Shown: positions 21,878 to 34,542, counted from the first letter of the stretch. The stretch: DNA of 64,000 bases from Takashimella koratensis (GCA_003116875.1 BCKT01000002.1:434001-498000); one strand, 5' to 3'. Numbers and translations: made by a program. Notes: generated by a model from the letters alone, not told the origin.

Positions 21878-22825
21878 GGCTGTTGCCTTGTTGCTTGTCC
21901 AGGCGTTTCGTCTGGTGGGTCGACGTTTGAGGTGACTGTGGGAGTCACCGTAGAGCTTGTCGAGGTGTTGTCCTGTGGGGTTCCCCCGGTTGTTTTGGTG
22001 GGTTTCGTCACGGGCGTTTCTGAGGCTGTTGTTGCCTTGGTGGCATTCGGGATTGTCCAGGGGTTCGCCCTAGGTACCACATTAGAGGCGATAGTAGAGC
22101 CATTGCTGGATTCCGCATTGGAGCGACTTGGAGTGCAGCTTCGGCTTCTGTCACGGGCTTTTTGCGTCTGAACACATGCCTTCCTGACATCTTATACGGC
22201 GGATCGATTGGATTCGTTTGTTTGGCTGAGGAATGCCTTTGGAGTCGAGCAAAGTTGCGGGGGATTCTGACCTCATAGGTGGACGAAAGCCCACATATAT
22301 ACATTCCACCTCAGACAGCTCAGTAGGTGTGTAAGAAGGCAAGATGATCAGTCGACAAGTCAGCTGTCGCAGAGGAGCAAACGTTTCGAGTGTCATTTCC
22401 TTTGAAGAGTTGCCGGAAAGAAGGCTACAGCCACGATGTTTCAAGCCGTTTCGACTTGGACTCTTTTGAGCAAGTGTATCATCTTGATACGTTTACCTGT
22501 AGTTGTAAACCCTTGACTGCTCGCGGCTGCCTTCTATATGTTTCCACCTCTTTTCACCAGATGAAGGACAAGACCGCGTCGTCCCCGGTTGGTTTGCGAC
22601 GTGGAAATGCCACCGCCACGTATGGTGATCGGTTGTCGGAAAAACAAAAAAAAAAACCGAAATGACGAGCTTGACTTGTCCTCAACTCGGCTCCTTTCTC
22701 ATCTCGATTTTCAACCTACTGTACCCATCGACGACGGCGTTCGAGCCGATACCCAGCCCCATGCCGATACCTTTGCAATAGCAACTCGCCAACCGCGCTT
22801 TGTCGTCTCTCCGCTCTTGCCCAGC
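21878..22825. other. intergenic with a possible Ser/Thr-rich gene remnant
   Basis: On the minus strand an ATG at 22190 opens MSGRHVFRRKKPVTEAEAAL. After a change of frame near 22130 a long S/T/P-rich stretch (VVPRANPWTIPNATKAT..., to about 21890) follows. I found no acceptable intron to join them, so this may be a broken exon upstream of paralogue C or a separate remnant. The right part (22300-22825) is the promoter side of the SUN-like gene. Confidence 0.35.
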
Positions 22826-25800
22826 ATGCGCCCGGTTCACCCGCTCTATCTCATCCACGCCATCCTCTGTCTCACCACCCAGGGCCATGCGACTTCCTCG
22901 CCCTCCCTTTCCTCGCCTTCCGTGGACAACAACGTCGCATCTTCCTCTTCTTCTTCCTCTGCATCATCTACGGCGTCTCCTTCAATGAGTCAGCTTCACG
23001 GCAATGGCGCTCGCGTCACGCCTTTCCCTCGCCATTTCACCAGCGCGGTCCGGCCCTGGGCCGACTTGCGTCCGCCCGACCAATGTCTATTATTTGACCC
23101 GGCATCGGACGAGCCCGAACAGACACCGGTTCCACTCGATCCCACAATAGATCACGACGAGCTTGATCCACCGCATACTCCAGCAGAGACGCAAGGTCCC
23201 GAACCGCCTCCCACTGAAATCGCTAGCGTGACTGCGCAGGAGACCGATGAGGAGGAGGAGTTTGTCAGTTTCGAGGAGTGGAAGCGGATGAAAGAAATCG
23301 AGGAGGACGCTGCTATTGGGCCTGTGTCGAGTGTACAGACTCGGTCGCCTAGCGAGTCTCCTAGTACCGAAGGCACCGTCGCGACCGGTACTGGCGAGTC
23401 GTTATCGAGTCTCGCCCAAGACGACATACCCAGCACTGACAACTCGTCCGCGCTTTTGAACATCGCATCTTCTATCCCCTCTCCATCCCCCCCACCTTCT
23501 CTGGACTCGACCAGCTCCTCATCTTCGTCTCTCCACTCTTCCTCCTCTACCTCGTCATCATCTCGCGACACTGCTGCGTCAAAGGACGCCTCGCCGCGTG
23601 TAGCTCCCCATGCACACCGGTACAATTATGCCTCGCCCGACTGCTCGGCACGTATCCACTCTTCCTCTCCATCAACGCAACACGCTTCTTCGCTCCTTCA
23701 CAAGTCAAGGGACAGATACATGCTCACCCCGTGTCGAGCAGGGGAGCATTGGGTTGTCATCGAGCTGTGTGACGAGATCCGGGTCGAGGCGGTTGAGATT
23801 GCGGTATGGGAGTTCTTCTCGGGCGTAGTCAAGGATGTCCGAGTCAGCGTGGGTGGAGAGGACGAGGATGAGGAGGATAATGTGGACGATAATGAGGAAA
23901 TCAGAGATGGTGAAGTCGACGGTGAGAGCGAGATCGAGAAGAGCAAGGGCTCGGAAGGCAAAGGCAGAGGAGGGCGAACAGGGAAGAAGAACGGTTGGAC
24001 AGAAGTCGGTGCTTTCGTCACCAAGAACATCCGTGGTGTCCAGGTGAGTCGCACGTTTGAAACCTACCTCTGCGTACTCCCTAACCCGGCGTGTAGAGCT
24101 TCGTCCTTCCCGAGCCGACCAGCTTCCACCGCTTCCTGCGACTTGACTTCCCCACCTTCTACGGAAACGAATACTACTGCCCGGTCTCGCAACTCAAGGT
24201 GTACGGGATGAATCAAATGGAAGCGTTCAAGTGGGAACAGCGTCGGCTCTCCGCTGCGTCCGATCGGGGGTGGGCACGAGATGAGGCGGCGCGCGAACGC
24301 GAACGGCGAGACAAGGAGAAGAGGGAGGAAAGTGAGCGGAGAGTAAGGGAGGAGGCGCAGGCAAAGAGGGAGAAAGAGGAGGAGGAGAAGAGGGAGAGCG
24401 AACTGAATGAGCTGGAGAAGTTGGTTCATGAGCAAGTGGCGCGCATGGCGTCGTCAGCGGAGACAGGGAGCGTAGTCGATAACGAGACTCTCGTAGCTGT
24501 CAGCGACAAGGAGGCAGAGGCTGCATCGGCGGTTCCGTCAGGTTCGTCTCCCAGCGTATCTGGAAATAAATCAGAGAAGGTGTCTGCGTCGTTTGTGTCC
24601 AACGATTCGGACACAACGTCACTACCACCCAACTCGTCCACTGCGGTCACCTCTACAGTCGCAGCGGCAACGTCCTCCGAGGACACCAAAAGCGCCAGTT
24701 CAACGACCTCTTCTTCTTCGGCAACCTCAGCAGTCGCATCGTCATCTGCATCGTCGGCCTCATCACCTCTGGAGTCGAACGCAACATCCTCGTCTGGTTC
24801 AACTTCAAATGCAAGCGCGTCTATGTCACCTTCAACAGCTTCCACCGGCACCTCATCTTTACCGTCTACCGGCACTACGACCGTGACCACATCGTCCAGC
24901 AGCACGACGACAGTTCGCCCTCCGACGCGGTCCGACTCGTCCGAGTCCATCTACGCCTTCATCATCCGCCGTCTCACCGCGCTCGAGGGCAACGGTACAC
25001 TTGTCGCGCGCTATGTCGAGGAGCAGGGCCGGGCTCTCAGAGCGCTCATCTCCCGCTCCGAGGCACGATGGGCGACTCGCCGTCTCGAGTGGGAAGACAC
25101 CGAGCGAGTCCGCTGGGAGCGCGAGCGGATGAGATACGAAGACCGGTTTGGTCGAGTTGTTTCTCAGCTTGAATCCATGCGGATTTCAATGGAGAACGAG
25201 CGAAGAATACTCGAGTCACAGCTCCGCCTCCTCGCCGATGAGCTGGGCTGGGAGAGGAGAAGGTCATTTGCGCAGATGCTCGTGTTGATCATTGTAATTG
25301 TCCTCGGCGCGCTGACGAGGATCGACGTGATCGACGCGGTGCTGAGGCCGATTATCGATGACGCACGCAGGCGGAGGAAATCGCTACGCCGCCGAGGGGC
25401 CGGAAAGGGGAAGATGAGTGTGAGCGGGGACGAGGATGGGGAGGTTACGGGTAGGCCGCTGTCGGTTGGCCCTTTAGCAGGGCTGAGAATCGACGTGAAT
25501 CCAACTCGCCGTGCGGCTTCGACCACCGACATCGAGCTGAGTGACCTCGGCCAGGGATCAAACGCGGTAGACGCGGGGGGAGAGAAATGTACCGCGCTGC
25601 GACTGGACGAGTCGTGGGCTGAGAGTCCACCGACGAGGAACGGCCGCGGTAGTACTCTCAATAGCGGGGTAGCCACCCCTTTGGCCACTTCCGCCGCGCC
25701 GACACCAGTGACAGCGACTCCAACCGCCAAGTTCCGCCCCTCCTCGCGGGGCTCGGGCAATCGGTATTCTCGACCGACAACTCCCAACTCTCTACTGTCT

Positions 25801-26769
25801 CCATCTCATATCGCCGCGTCGCCAGGCGGGCTCTCGAACCGCCGCCGATCTGCAAACCCCGGTACGCCTAGCCTCGGTCTCGGTCTCGCCGGCGGAGGCG
25901 GGTACCCCAACGTTCCCCGCTCAGCGAGCATGTCAGACTACCCTGGTTCAGGCGGGCTACCTGCGATCGCGACGATGCCCCACTCGCCTGTTGGGATGGG
26001 GATGGGGACAGGACATACCTACGGGCCTGTTCACGGCGCGTACAGTAGCGGTGGGCTTGGAGGGCTCGCTGGGATTGGGCGACCAGCGAGTCCCGGCGTG
26101 CTGGTTATTCGACAAGGGTATAGACCGAGAGTGTCGCTCCCGACACCAAAGGGGAGCGTGAGTCGACGCAGTCTCGCCCGCAGCGCGCACTTGCATGCGA
26201 TGGAAGGAGGGCGGAAGAGACCTAGCAGTGCGGGACTGCCCGGTGGCGAGAGCGAGGGGGGGAGCGGGGAGTACTTGATGGTCACTAGTCCGAGTAAAAG
26301 CGTGATCAATGGGCTTGGAGGTGGGAGTGGGGCGGGAAGTAACGGTGTGTCGGAGTTAGGTGTAGGTGGGGGAAGAGGTGACGACGTCGCTGTGACTGGG
26401 CGGTTCGCGAGTCCCGAGTTGATAGGAACGACCATGGACTTTGCGCCTCTCGTCGAAAGCGGTATTCAGACCGGCACATCTAGTTCAGGCGACGTCTTCA
26501 CCACGATTCCGGGTCAGAATACGCAGGGGAAACAGCAAGAGACTCGGAGAGGAGGCGAGTCGGACGTGGATGTGGATGAAGAGTTGGATGGGGACGGGTG
26601 GAGGACGGATGACGGGTCGGTCGTTGGAAGTGCTAGCGAGGCGGAGGAGGAGCTCCTACCAGGAGGCGGTGGTGTTCCAGACATCCTAAGCCGTATTCGA
26701 GATGGTGCAGTGTGGGGAGACAAGGCCGTGCCACCGTACCCGGGCCCGAACGATTTCAAAGGCCGATAA
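22826..26769 (+). CDS. SUN-like domain ER membrane protein (SLP1/SUCO/osteopotentia type)
   Basis: 1296 residues in two exons, 22826-24043 and 24097-26769; both exon lengths are multiples of three. The start MRPVHPLYLIHAILCLTTQG is a clear signal peptide; the open frame extends upstream but this ATG gives the signal sequence. Landmarks: an acidic block FVSFEEWKRMKEIEED (residues about 150-165) typical of the family, long Ser-rich linkers, then the SUN-like domain: NYASPDCSARIHSSS, SRDRYMLTPCRAGEHWVVIELCDE-type core, VAVWEFFSG-like AVWEFFSGVVKDVRVSV and, after the intron, FLRLDFPTFYGNEYYCPVSQ. A coiled coil (ERRDKEKREESERRVREEAQ) and a second helical region precede one membrane helix (MLVLIIVIVLGALTRI). 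A long low-complexity G/S-rich cytosolic tail follows. Family members act with Emp65 in ER quality control of soluble proteins. A MULE transposon lies directly after the stop. Confidence 0.9.
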
Positions 26770-26775
26770 CGACTT

Positions 26776-26785
26776 GTTCGGAAAT
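26776..26785 (+). repeat. target site duplication, left copy
   Basis: gttcggaaat, identical to 29101-29110, immediately outside the left inverted repeat of the transposon. Confidence 0.93.
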
Positions 26786-26865
26786 GAGATAATGCCTGAT
26801 ATAGAATCCGCCACGGCCAATATTGCTCAGATAGAATCCACATCCCATAATTACTCAGATAGAAT
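26786..26865 (+). repeat. left terminal inverted repeat
   Basis: 80 bp, inverted match to 29021-29100 with three mismatches. Confidence 0.95.
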
Positions 26866-26939
26866 TCTGGACATGCACGTGTGCTGCATGTGCATATGCA
26901 TGCCTTGTTCCAAGCACATCTGCATGTGAGAAATTTTCA

Positions 26940-29012
26940 CTCTCCTCTTTGGCTCATTCCTCATCATCACTCATGGAAGGGCCTGTTCCAACACATCTCT
27001 GGGAAGTGCAGGAGACAGCATTCATCTCTATTGATGATGCTTGGGAGCAGGCCTGCACTCTTTCCCACTCTCAGAGGGCAAATCTCAGGACCCCCAGCCG
27101 CAACTCCTTGCATGTGCACCTATTTGCCAGCAACCCAACTGCCCCTTCCTATTCTATGTCTCTTTTGACAAGAAGAAGAGTACCTACTTGCTCAGGAAGT
27201 TCAACTTGGAACACACTTGTGCTGCTTTGGGTCAAGGCAACCATGGCACCATGTACTCAGCCAAGTTCATTGAATTGAAGGTAAGAGCACTGTAAAGCCC
27301 AAGACTTATGCAACCAGGTCCGCAAAGGAATGGCAATCACTCAAGACACAAGAGCAAAGCAAATCATGGCTTGGTATGGCGAGCGATACAATGAGATCAG
27401 TTACCACACTGCTCATTGAGTCCTGTGCAAGATCCGTGGCAATAAGAACACATTCCAGGAGTTCCAGTTCACCTTGCTCCCATCCTACGCGCGCGCAATC
27501 TACAGAATCGACCCCAGGGCAACTGTCAAGATCAAGCTGGTGGACAAACAAGTCTCCATCTTCTTTGTCTCACCATCATTTGCTTGTCTGGCCTGGCCCC
27601 ATGTAGGTACATGACTGCAGCAGCATGCTGACTTTCAACAGCTTGGTCCATTCCTTGCAATTGATGCTGCATTTACCAAAACAGCCTTTGACTATGTGCT
27701 TGTCCTTGCAACAGCACTGGATGCAAATCATCAGGCAATCAACCTAGCATGGGGGATATTGCCAAAGGAGAGCATGGAGACCTGGAGCTGGTTCTTTGAA
27801 TGTCTCTCAGAGGCTCTGGGGGATCTTAATGGGCGGAGGGTGGTTGTAATGAGTGACAGGCAGAAGGGCTTGAATCGGGCCATTGAGGAGGTAGGTCTTC
27901 TGTTTGAACATGCTTGCTGACAGGGAGGTTTTGCCCTTGGCCACGGAGGGCTACTGCTGCAAACATATTGAGCAGAACCTTGTCAAAGCCTTTGGCCAAG
28001 CGGTCAAGCCGCTGTATTGGAAGGCTGTCTATGCTCGAGACAAGAAGGCATTTGACAAGGCAATGAAGAAACTGAAGGAGGAGAATGAAGAGTAAGTCAT
28101 CTGCGCTGTCTGTGCTCATCTGGAAGGTGCTATCATCATCTGAGCAACATCCCCAAAGAACACTGGGCCAATCACGCTTTCCCTGCACCTCGCTATGGGC
28201 AGAGGACATCAAATCTTGTGGAGCAACAGAATGGCATCTATTGCCAGCTTCAAGAGATGCCAGTGTTGGACATGCTTGAGTCTATTTGGCTTGATGTTCA
28301 GCGCAAGGTGTATGAGAGGAACCAGATGTCAATCTCGACATCTGGGTCCTTCTCTGTCAAAATCCAGAAGCATTTCCTGGAGGATAGCACAGCTGCTTGA
28401 AAGTTTGAAGCCTTTCCTTCAACTAAGACAGCACAGATGGCTGTGGGAAAGGTGCGTGCGCTCTACAGCCACAGACAAGAGTACAAAGTTACTCTGTTTC
28501 CCAATGGTGGTTCTTGCACTTGTGGCAAGTTCTTCCATAGTGGGCGGCCGTGTAAACATGCCCTCTCATTGATATTCAAGTTGCGTCTTGCAGCAATCAG
28601 TTTCACTGCTTCGTTTCACACTCTAGAGGCTTGGCAGAAAACATACCAAACCCCCCTCCCTCCTGTTCTGATTGATGATCTTGACAGTGAGGATATACTC
28701 CCCCCTGCTCTTAAGCACAAGCAAGGCCGCCCACCTAAAAAGAGGAGGGAAGCAGGAGATCACCCATTGGGCTCTGCACCTGTGCGCACTCTCACCCCTC
28801 TGTCTTCCTCCTCCGACTCCTTCTCCTCCTCTTCTTCTTCTTCTACTCTATCCCCTGCTCCTTCCTTGTCTTCCTCCTCTTCTTCTTCTTCTTCTTCTTC
28901 CCCTTCCCCTTCTGTTCCCTCAAAGCGCCGCAAGCCATGGTGGGTGATTGTTGTAGTTGTAGACAAGCCAGAGGAGCTGCCAGCCTCTCATCTGCGCTCT
29001 GGTAGACTATGA
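26940..29012 (+). pseudogene. MULE transposase, interrupted copy
   Basis: Spliced reading frame followed by eye. N-terminal part: FLFYVSFDKKKSTYLLRKFN and LEHTCAALGQGNHG (MuDR-type DNA-binding region). Core: FLAIDAAFTKTAFDYVLVLA (first Asp), NLAWGILPKESMETWSWFFE, VVVMSDRQKGLNRAIEE (second Asp), then ATEGYCCKHIEQN (CxxH). C-terminus: SWIM finger CTCGKFFHSGRPCKHAL, an R/K patch (KQGRPPKKRRE) and a Ser-rich microsatellite tail. Likely introns at 27604-27642 (gtaggt...caacag) and at 27292-27336. Two in-frame TGA codons, at 27417-27419 and at about 28398, interrupt otherwise colinear protein sequence, so this copy probably makes no full transposase. The exact 5' start was not resolved. Confidence 0.8.
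28795..28915 (+). repeat. TCT/TCC-rich Ser-coding microsatellite
   Basis: Pyrimidine-only tract of tcttcc and ttc units inside the transposase 3' end. It encodes poly-Ser. Confidence 0.85.
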
Positions 29013-29020
29013 TAATTGTG

Positions 29021-29100
29021 ATTCTATCTGAGTAATCATGGGATTTGGATTCTATCCGAGCAATATTGGCCGTGGCGGATTCTATATCAGGCATTATCTC
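29021..29100 (-). repeat. right terminal inverted repeat
   Basis: 80 bp, inverted copy of 26786-26865. Confidence 0.95.
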
Positions 29101-29110
29101 GTTCGGAAAT
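29101..29110 (+). repeat. target site duplication, right copy
   Basis: gttcggaaat, identical to 26776-26785. Confidence 0.93.
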
Positions 29111-29728
29111 TGTCTATCCTGATATAATCTGACACATAGTAGTATACAACGCACATATCAGCAGGACATGGACGTCTTTTCATATCATGTCCAACGTCCT
29201 AGGTCTACTTCCTCAGTATCTGCAGTGAACAGCGCACGACCTGAGCTTTATCTTGAAAGTATGCGCTCTGACCCCCGGTTATGTCAAACGCATAGTAACG
29301 AAGATTGGACAATGCCTCTCCCAAAGACTTGCCCCGTCTTTTGATATCCACCCCCTTGATCGTGGAGAGCAACAGGTTTCAAAAATCGAGAGACAAGAAA
29401 GCTCTACGAAATTGAATGGATGTGGGGAGCCGGTAGAGTCTGCTTATCTGTCTGAACACGGCTAGAGAGCAGAGGATCTTGTCTCAAAAAAAAAAAAAAA
29501 AAAAAAAAAAAGCGAAAAAAAGGTCACTTGCACGCCCAACAAAGGTTGGTCAACTCGACAGCAAATTGCCCAGTCCCCACCCCCCTTCCCCTCAGGAGAA
29601 CTCTCGAGTCGCCCTGTACTAATACTCGGCAGGAGTTTGGTGAAATCCCCCCAAGCCAATTGCCCTTCCTTTCCCCTCCTCCTTGACTATCAAATCAACT
29701 CACCCCGAACTGCGAACTACGACCCACG
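29111..29728. other. intergenic between the transposon and family 2 copy 1
   Basis: Displaced 3' flank of the SUN-like gene, then a poly(A) run and a C/T-rich promoter-like stretch (29570-29728). No gene seen. Confidence 0.45.
29486..29511 (+). repeat. poly(A) tract, about 26 A
   Basis: Preceded by gatcttgtctc and followed by gcgaaaaaaa. Could be a simple repeat or the tail of an old retroposed sequence; no flanking duplication was identified. Confidence 0.8.
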
Positions 29729-30652
29729 ATGTCGAAACGACAGTCGAGCAAACGTACCAACCAAGGCTCAAGCAAATCCGTGGCACACGAGTACACGATG
29801 CTCACCGGTCCTTGCTCCACGTGTGTTCCCGAACGCAATTCCTCTGAGCCCACTGCGACGGGCTCGAAACCCCTTCGAGAGCTCCGAGGCCTCATCGCAA
29901 ACCAGGTGTCTGTGGGAGAACTTTCCAACGTCGACATCGCCTTCAAATTGTCTACTCACGTGGACACACTCAAGGATGAGTTGGCGGCGGCTTTGGCAGT
30001 GGTCGGCACCGATACAAATGAGGAAAGCGGCGAAAGAATCGAGAGGCTCGACAAGAAAACTGCCTCGAGCCTTACCAACGGCATCCCCAACAAGCTCCCT
30101 GAGCTACTGAGAGAGCTCGAGTGGTTCGAAAAGTTCACTCGCGAGATCGAAGCCGCTGCGAACTACGCGCTTTATACGATCCGCCCGTCCCAGGAGTCTG
30201 AGCGCAAAAACAGGCCCCTGATCTCCCCCTTCTGCTGCGAGATCTGTGGGGAATGGAAAACCAAGAACGGTCGCGTTGTGAGCGCCCAAATCATCACCGA
30301 CTTCGGGACCACGATGTGGAGTTTGCCCCGACCGGACGGACTCAAAGCTCCGACCACCGAGATCGTCCAGGCGAATATCGATGCCTTCAAAGACGACACG
30401 AAGACTGGCGACTACCTGTCTGCCCAAGCAGCCAATCCGTGGAGTGAGACCAGTCACAATGCTGCCGACCCCATCGGAATCGATGTCCAGTCATCCGACT
30501 CAGGGCTCGCTGGGACTTACACCGCACAAGCCGGCGATCCAGGAATTGGCGTTTTAATTATCATCAAAACCGAGTTCGACTCCGACTCCAAGGACTTGTG
30601 GGAGATCCAATCAACGGCGGCCGAGTCGCTCTCGGACATGTTTGAAGCCTAG
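29729..30652 (+). CDS. family 2 copy 1, CxxC/helical protein, intact
   Basis: 307 residues, intronless. N-terminus basic (MSKRQSSKRTNQGSSK), then a first CxxC (GPCSTCVPE, residues about 29-37). A helical region follows (KPLRELRGLIANQVSVGELS, ERIERLDKK, then ELEWFEKFTREIEAAANYAL) and a second CxxC (SPFCCEICGEW). After that FGTTMWSL and TTEIVQANIDAFKDDTK, the most conserved block of the family. The tail is acidic and ends WEIQSTAAESLSDMFEA. The two CxxC pairs could bind one zinc ion together, which is inference. No domain recognised. A degenerate copy follows on the same strand. Confidence 0.75.
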   Translation: MSKRQSSKRTNQGSSKSVAHEYTMLTGPCSTCVPERNSSEPTATGSKPLRELRGLIANQVSVGELSNVDIAFKLSTHVDTLKDELAAALAVVGTDTNEESGERIERLDKKTASSLTNGIPNKLPELLRELEWFEKFTREIEAAANYALYTIRPSQESERKNRPLISPFCCEICGEWKTKNGRVVSAQIITDFGTTMWSLPRPDGLKAPTTEIVQANIDAFKDDTKTGDYLSAQAANPWSETSHNAADPIGIDVQSSDSGLAGTYTAQAGDPGIGVLIIIKTEFDSDSKDLWEIQSTAAESLSDMFEA

Positions 30653-31398
30653 CCCACTTTCTGTTCGGAAAGTAGACGATCCCCTGGATGACGGACCCAG
30701 CGATCGTCGACGGCGAGCATGCGATATGGGATACTGGGTGGGATGGGGGCTGGCGGGAGGAGAAGAAAGAATGTTGGAAGAGTGGGTTTGGTTGGGACGG
30801 CTTGTTAAGTTTTCTTCGCGGTCCCACCCTGAGATGAAAGTTCTCGTCGCCGTTTGACTCTTGCTCTACTCTGCTCTCCACAAGTCCCCCTGTCATCTCT
30901 CATCTGAGTTCTCTTCTCTCACAGTCTCGATACCCGTAGTACAAAACTGCCGGGTAAAGTCTTTCACCGACCTATTCCGCTTTTTAGCTTTTCCGCGCTG
31001 CTTGTGGAGGACAGCACGTTGCTGAGTTTCAAAAGACCAGAAAACGCTACAAAGATGAACGCAGGGGGAAAAGGAAGGGGCAGGAGGAGAGGCATGGTTT
31101 ACTTATGAGGTAAACAAAGTCTTGGGTGGTACAGTATGTACGTTGGACAGCGGAGGAGGGGGGCGAGTGCGCTGAGGCTCTAGTCTGGACTAGGCGAAAA
31201 ACGATTTAGTCGAAGGCTCGTGAAAGGTTGTGTGATCGGCAGTGAAAGGGGGGTGAAGAGGGCAGCAGAAAACTCGTCGAGTCACTCTGTTACATATACT
31301 GCCCGCCGCCGAGAAAGAGAGCCAATATTTCCCCCCTCCCGTCCATTTCCTCATATCGACCAAATCAATCCTCATTGACTTTCCAACAACGACACACG
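30653..31398. other. intergenic between family 2 copies 1 and 2
   Basis: About 750 bp. The start of this stretch is G-rich; no recognisable gene. A short pyrimidine-rich stretch (31320-31398) precedes copy 2, as it does copy 1. Confidence 0.45.
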
Positions 31399-32457
31399 AT
31401 GTCGAGCACTCACATGAGTGATCAATCAGACCAACGAAGCGCAAACGTGTCCATACAACCACCACGGATCTCGCTTACGGTCTCTATTTGCTACCGGTGC
31501 AAAAAATAGGGGGCTTCGAAGAAGAAAAAGAAACCAGACTCGCAAACTCTTCAGGAGCTCAGAAGTGTTTTCTCCAACAAGACATCTCTGCGAGAGCAAC
31601 TCAACGACGTGACCGCCCTCAAATTTTGTCGTCATGTGTCCGCACTTCGCGGGGAGTTGACGTCTGCTTGTCAAATCTTCAATGTCCGCCTGGGCAAGAA
31701 AGCCGAAGGGAGATTCACTCGACTCTACGAAACCTCTGCAGCGCTGCTTGTGCAACGGCGGCTACCGAACAGCGAGGCGATTGAAGGGTACTTCAACCTT
31801 TTTCCAGATGTGGACTGGTTGGAACAGTTCACACGCTCTCTTCAATTCAGCGCTAACTTAGCTGTTCTCACTCTGTAGCCGCCTGTAGGTCCGGAACGTA
31901 CGGACTGGCCAATGCTCCTCCCCGTTGCATGTGTGGTATGTGGAAAGTACAGCAGCCAGTACGGGGGTGACGAGATGAGTCACGAAACGGTCCGAACCTT
32001 CGGCCGCAAGCTATGGGATCTGTGCTCCAGAAAGAAACTCGCCTTTCCGACTTACGAACTCGTCAAGGAGAACATCAACGAATTCGCAGATGAAATGAAG
32101 AAGGAACGATTCCGGTCCCCTCCTTCACCAATGACGGCGCTTTTTTCGGGTACTGCGAACTCGAACGGTCTGGGCAGTGTTTCGAATGATCTCGATTTCG
32201 ATTCATCTGGCGACACACAGATGGTCGACTTTGCAATTCCTTCATCTGTCAATACTCCAGCCGAAAATTCAGCGTTCGCTTCGTTTTCAACGCAGGAGGT
32301 CCCATCTGCCGACGACCAAGACTTCAATCGGGAATTCACCGCAAGTGGCGTCTGTACCGGGTTCACTCCGAGCCCCATCCAATTCGGCGAGAAAGACGAC
32401 GACGTGGACTCCTACTTTTTCGACTCATACCCACCTCATCCCGGCTGGACCGGATGA
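31399..32457 (+). pseudogene. family 2 copy 2, frame open except for two TAG codons
   Basis: 353-codon frame with ATG at 31399 and TGA ending at 32457, interrupted only by TAG at 31507-31509 (codon 37) and TAG at 31876-31878 (codon 160). Sequence on both sides of each stop aligns with copy 1: CYRCKK then TLQELRSVFSNKTSLREQLN; DWLEQFTRSLQFSANLAVLTL, then VACVVCGKYSSQYGG, TFGRKLWDL and PTYELVKENINEFADEMKK. The acidic aromatic tail ends DSYFFDSYPPHPGWTG. No frameshift anywhere. Most simply a young pseudogene; readthrough cannot be excluded from sequence alone. Confidence 0.7.
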
Positions 32458-32677
32458 TCGCCACGATCCCGATCATGTCTCCTGACGGCGTCGAGGCGGA
32501 AAGGTCTGTTTGAGTGGATTGGGTTGTTGCATAATTTACACGGTCCCTTTGGGACCCTGAAGGCGAAAGTTGTCGTCGTCGTTCGACTTTTGACTCGGCT
32601 CTTGCTATCTATCTCTACATCTCTCTCCCTCTCTCACCACCTTGACACTCCTCAACACCTCTATCAGCCTATCCACG

Positions 32678-34259
<1,582 letters not shown>

Positions 34260-34542
34260 GTGTAGTATCAAGCTACTCGTGACGCGTTGTCCATATAGTA
34301 GGGGAGCTTGTTGTTTTTAGAATCTTGGTTATTTCTGAACCAGTTGTCAATGGGGAGAGGGTCAAATCACTACTCGTATCATAGCATCGAACGAAGGAAA
34401 ATGGCGCATGCAATGCGATGCATTCTATTACATGACTCTTTTGCACTTTGTACGTCTAATCTGTATATACAACGGCTGGATGACTCCTGCTAGTGATCAC
34501 AACTCTGATCGCCAAACACTGTCCACACATCTCTTCGTCTTG

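Larger units (their letters stand above)
26786..29100. mobile_element. Mutator-like (MULE) DNA transposon, 2315 bp
   Basis: Complete element bounded by 80-bp terminal inverted repeats (26786-26865 and 29021-29100, 77 of 80 positions matching) starting gagataatgcctgatatag, with a perfect 10-bp target duplication outside. The long TIRs, the 9-11 bp class of duplication, a transposase with a DAAF...D core and a C-terminal SWIM zinc finger all point to the Mutator/MuDR superfamily. The element is in the same orientation as the SUN-like gene and begins 17 bp after its stop codon. Confidence 0.95.

Noticed and set aside
29470..29511. Alu-like 3' end (gtctc followed by poly A) suggesting human contamination
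   Set aside because: Only about a dozen bases resemble it; the sequence before them does not look like Alu, and the flanks are continuous with the fungal locus.
31788..31878. Intron in family 2 copy 2 that would remove the second TAG
   Set aside because: Good branch site and acceptor, but 91 nt shifts the frame, and the segment aligns with coding sequence of copy 1.
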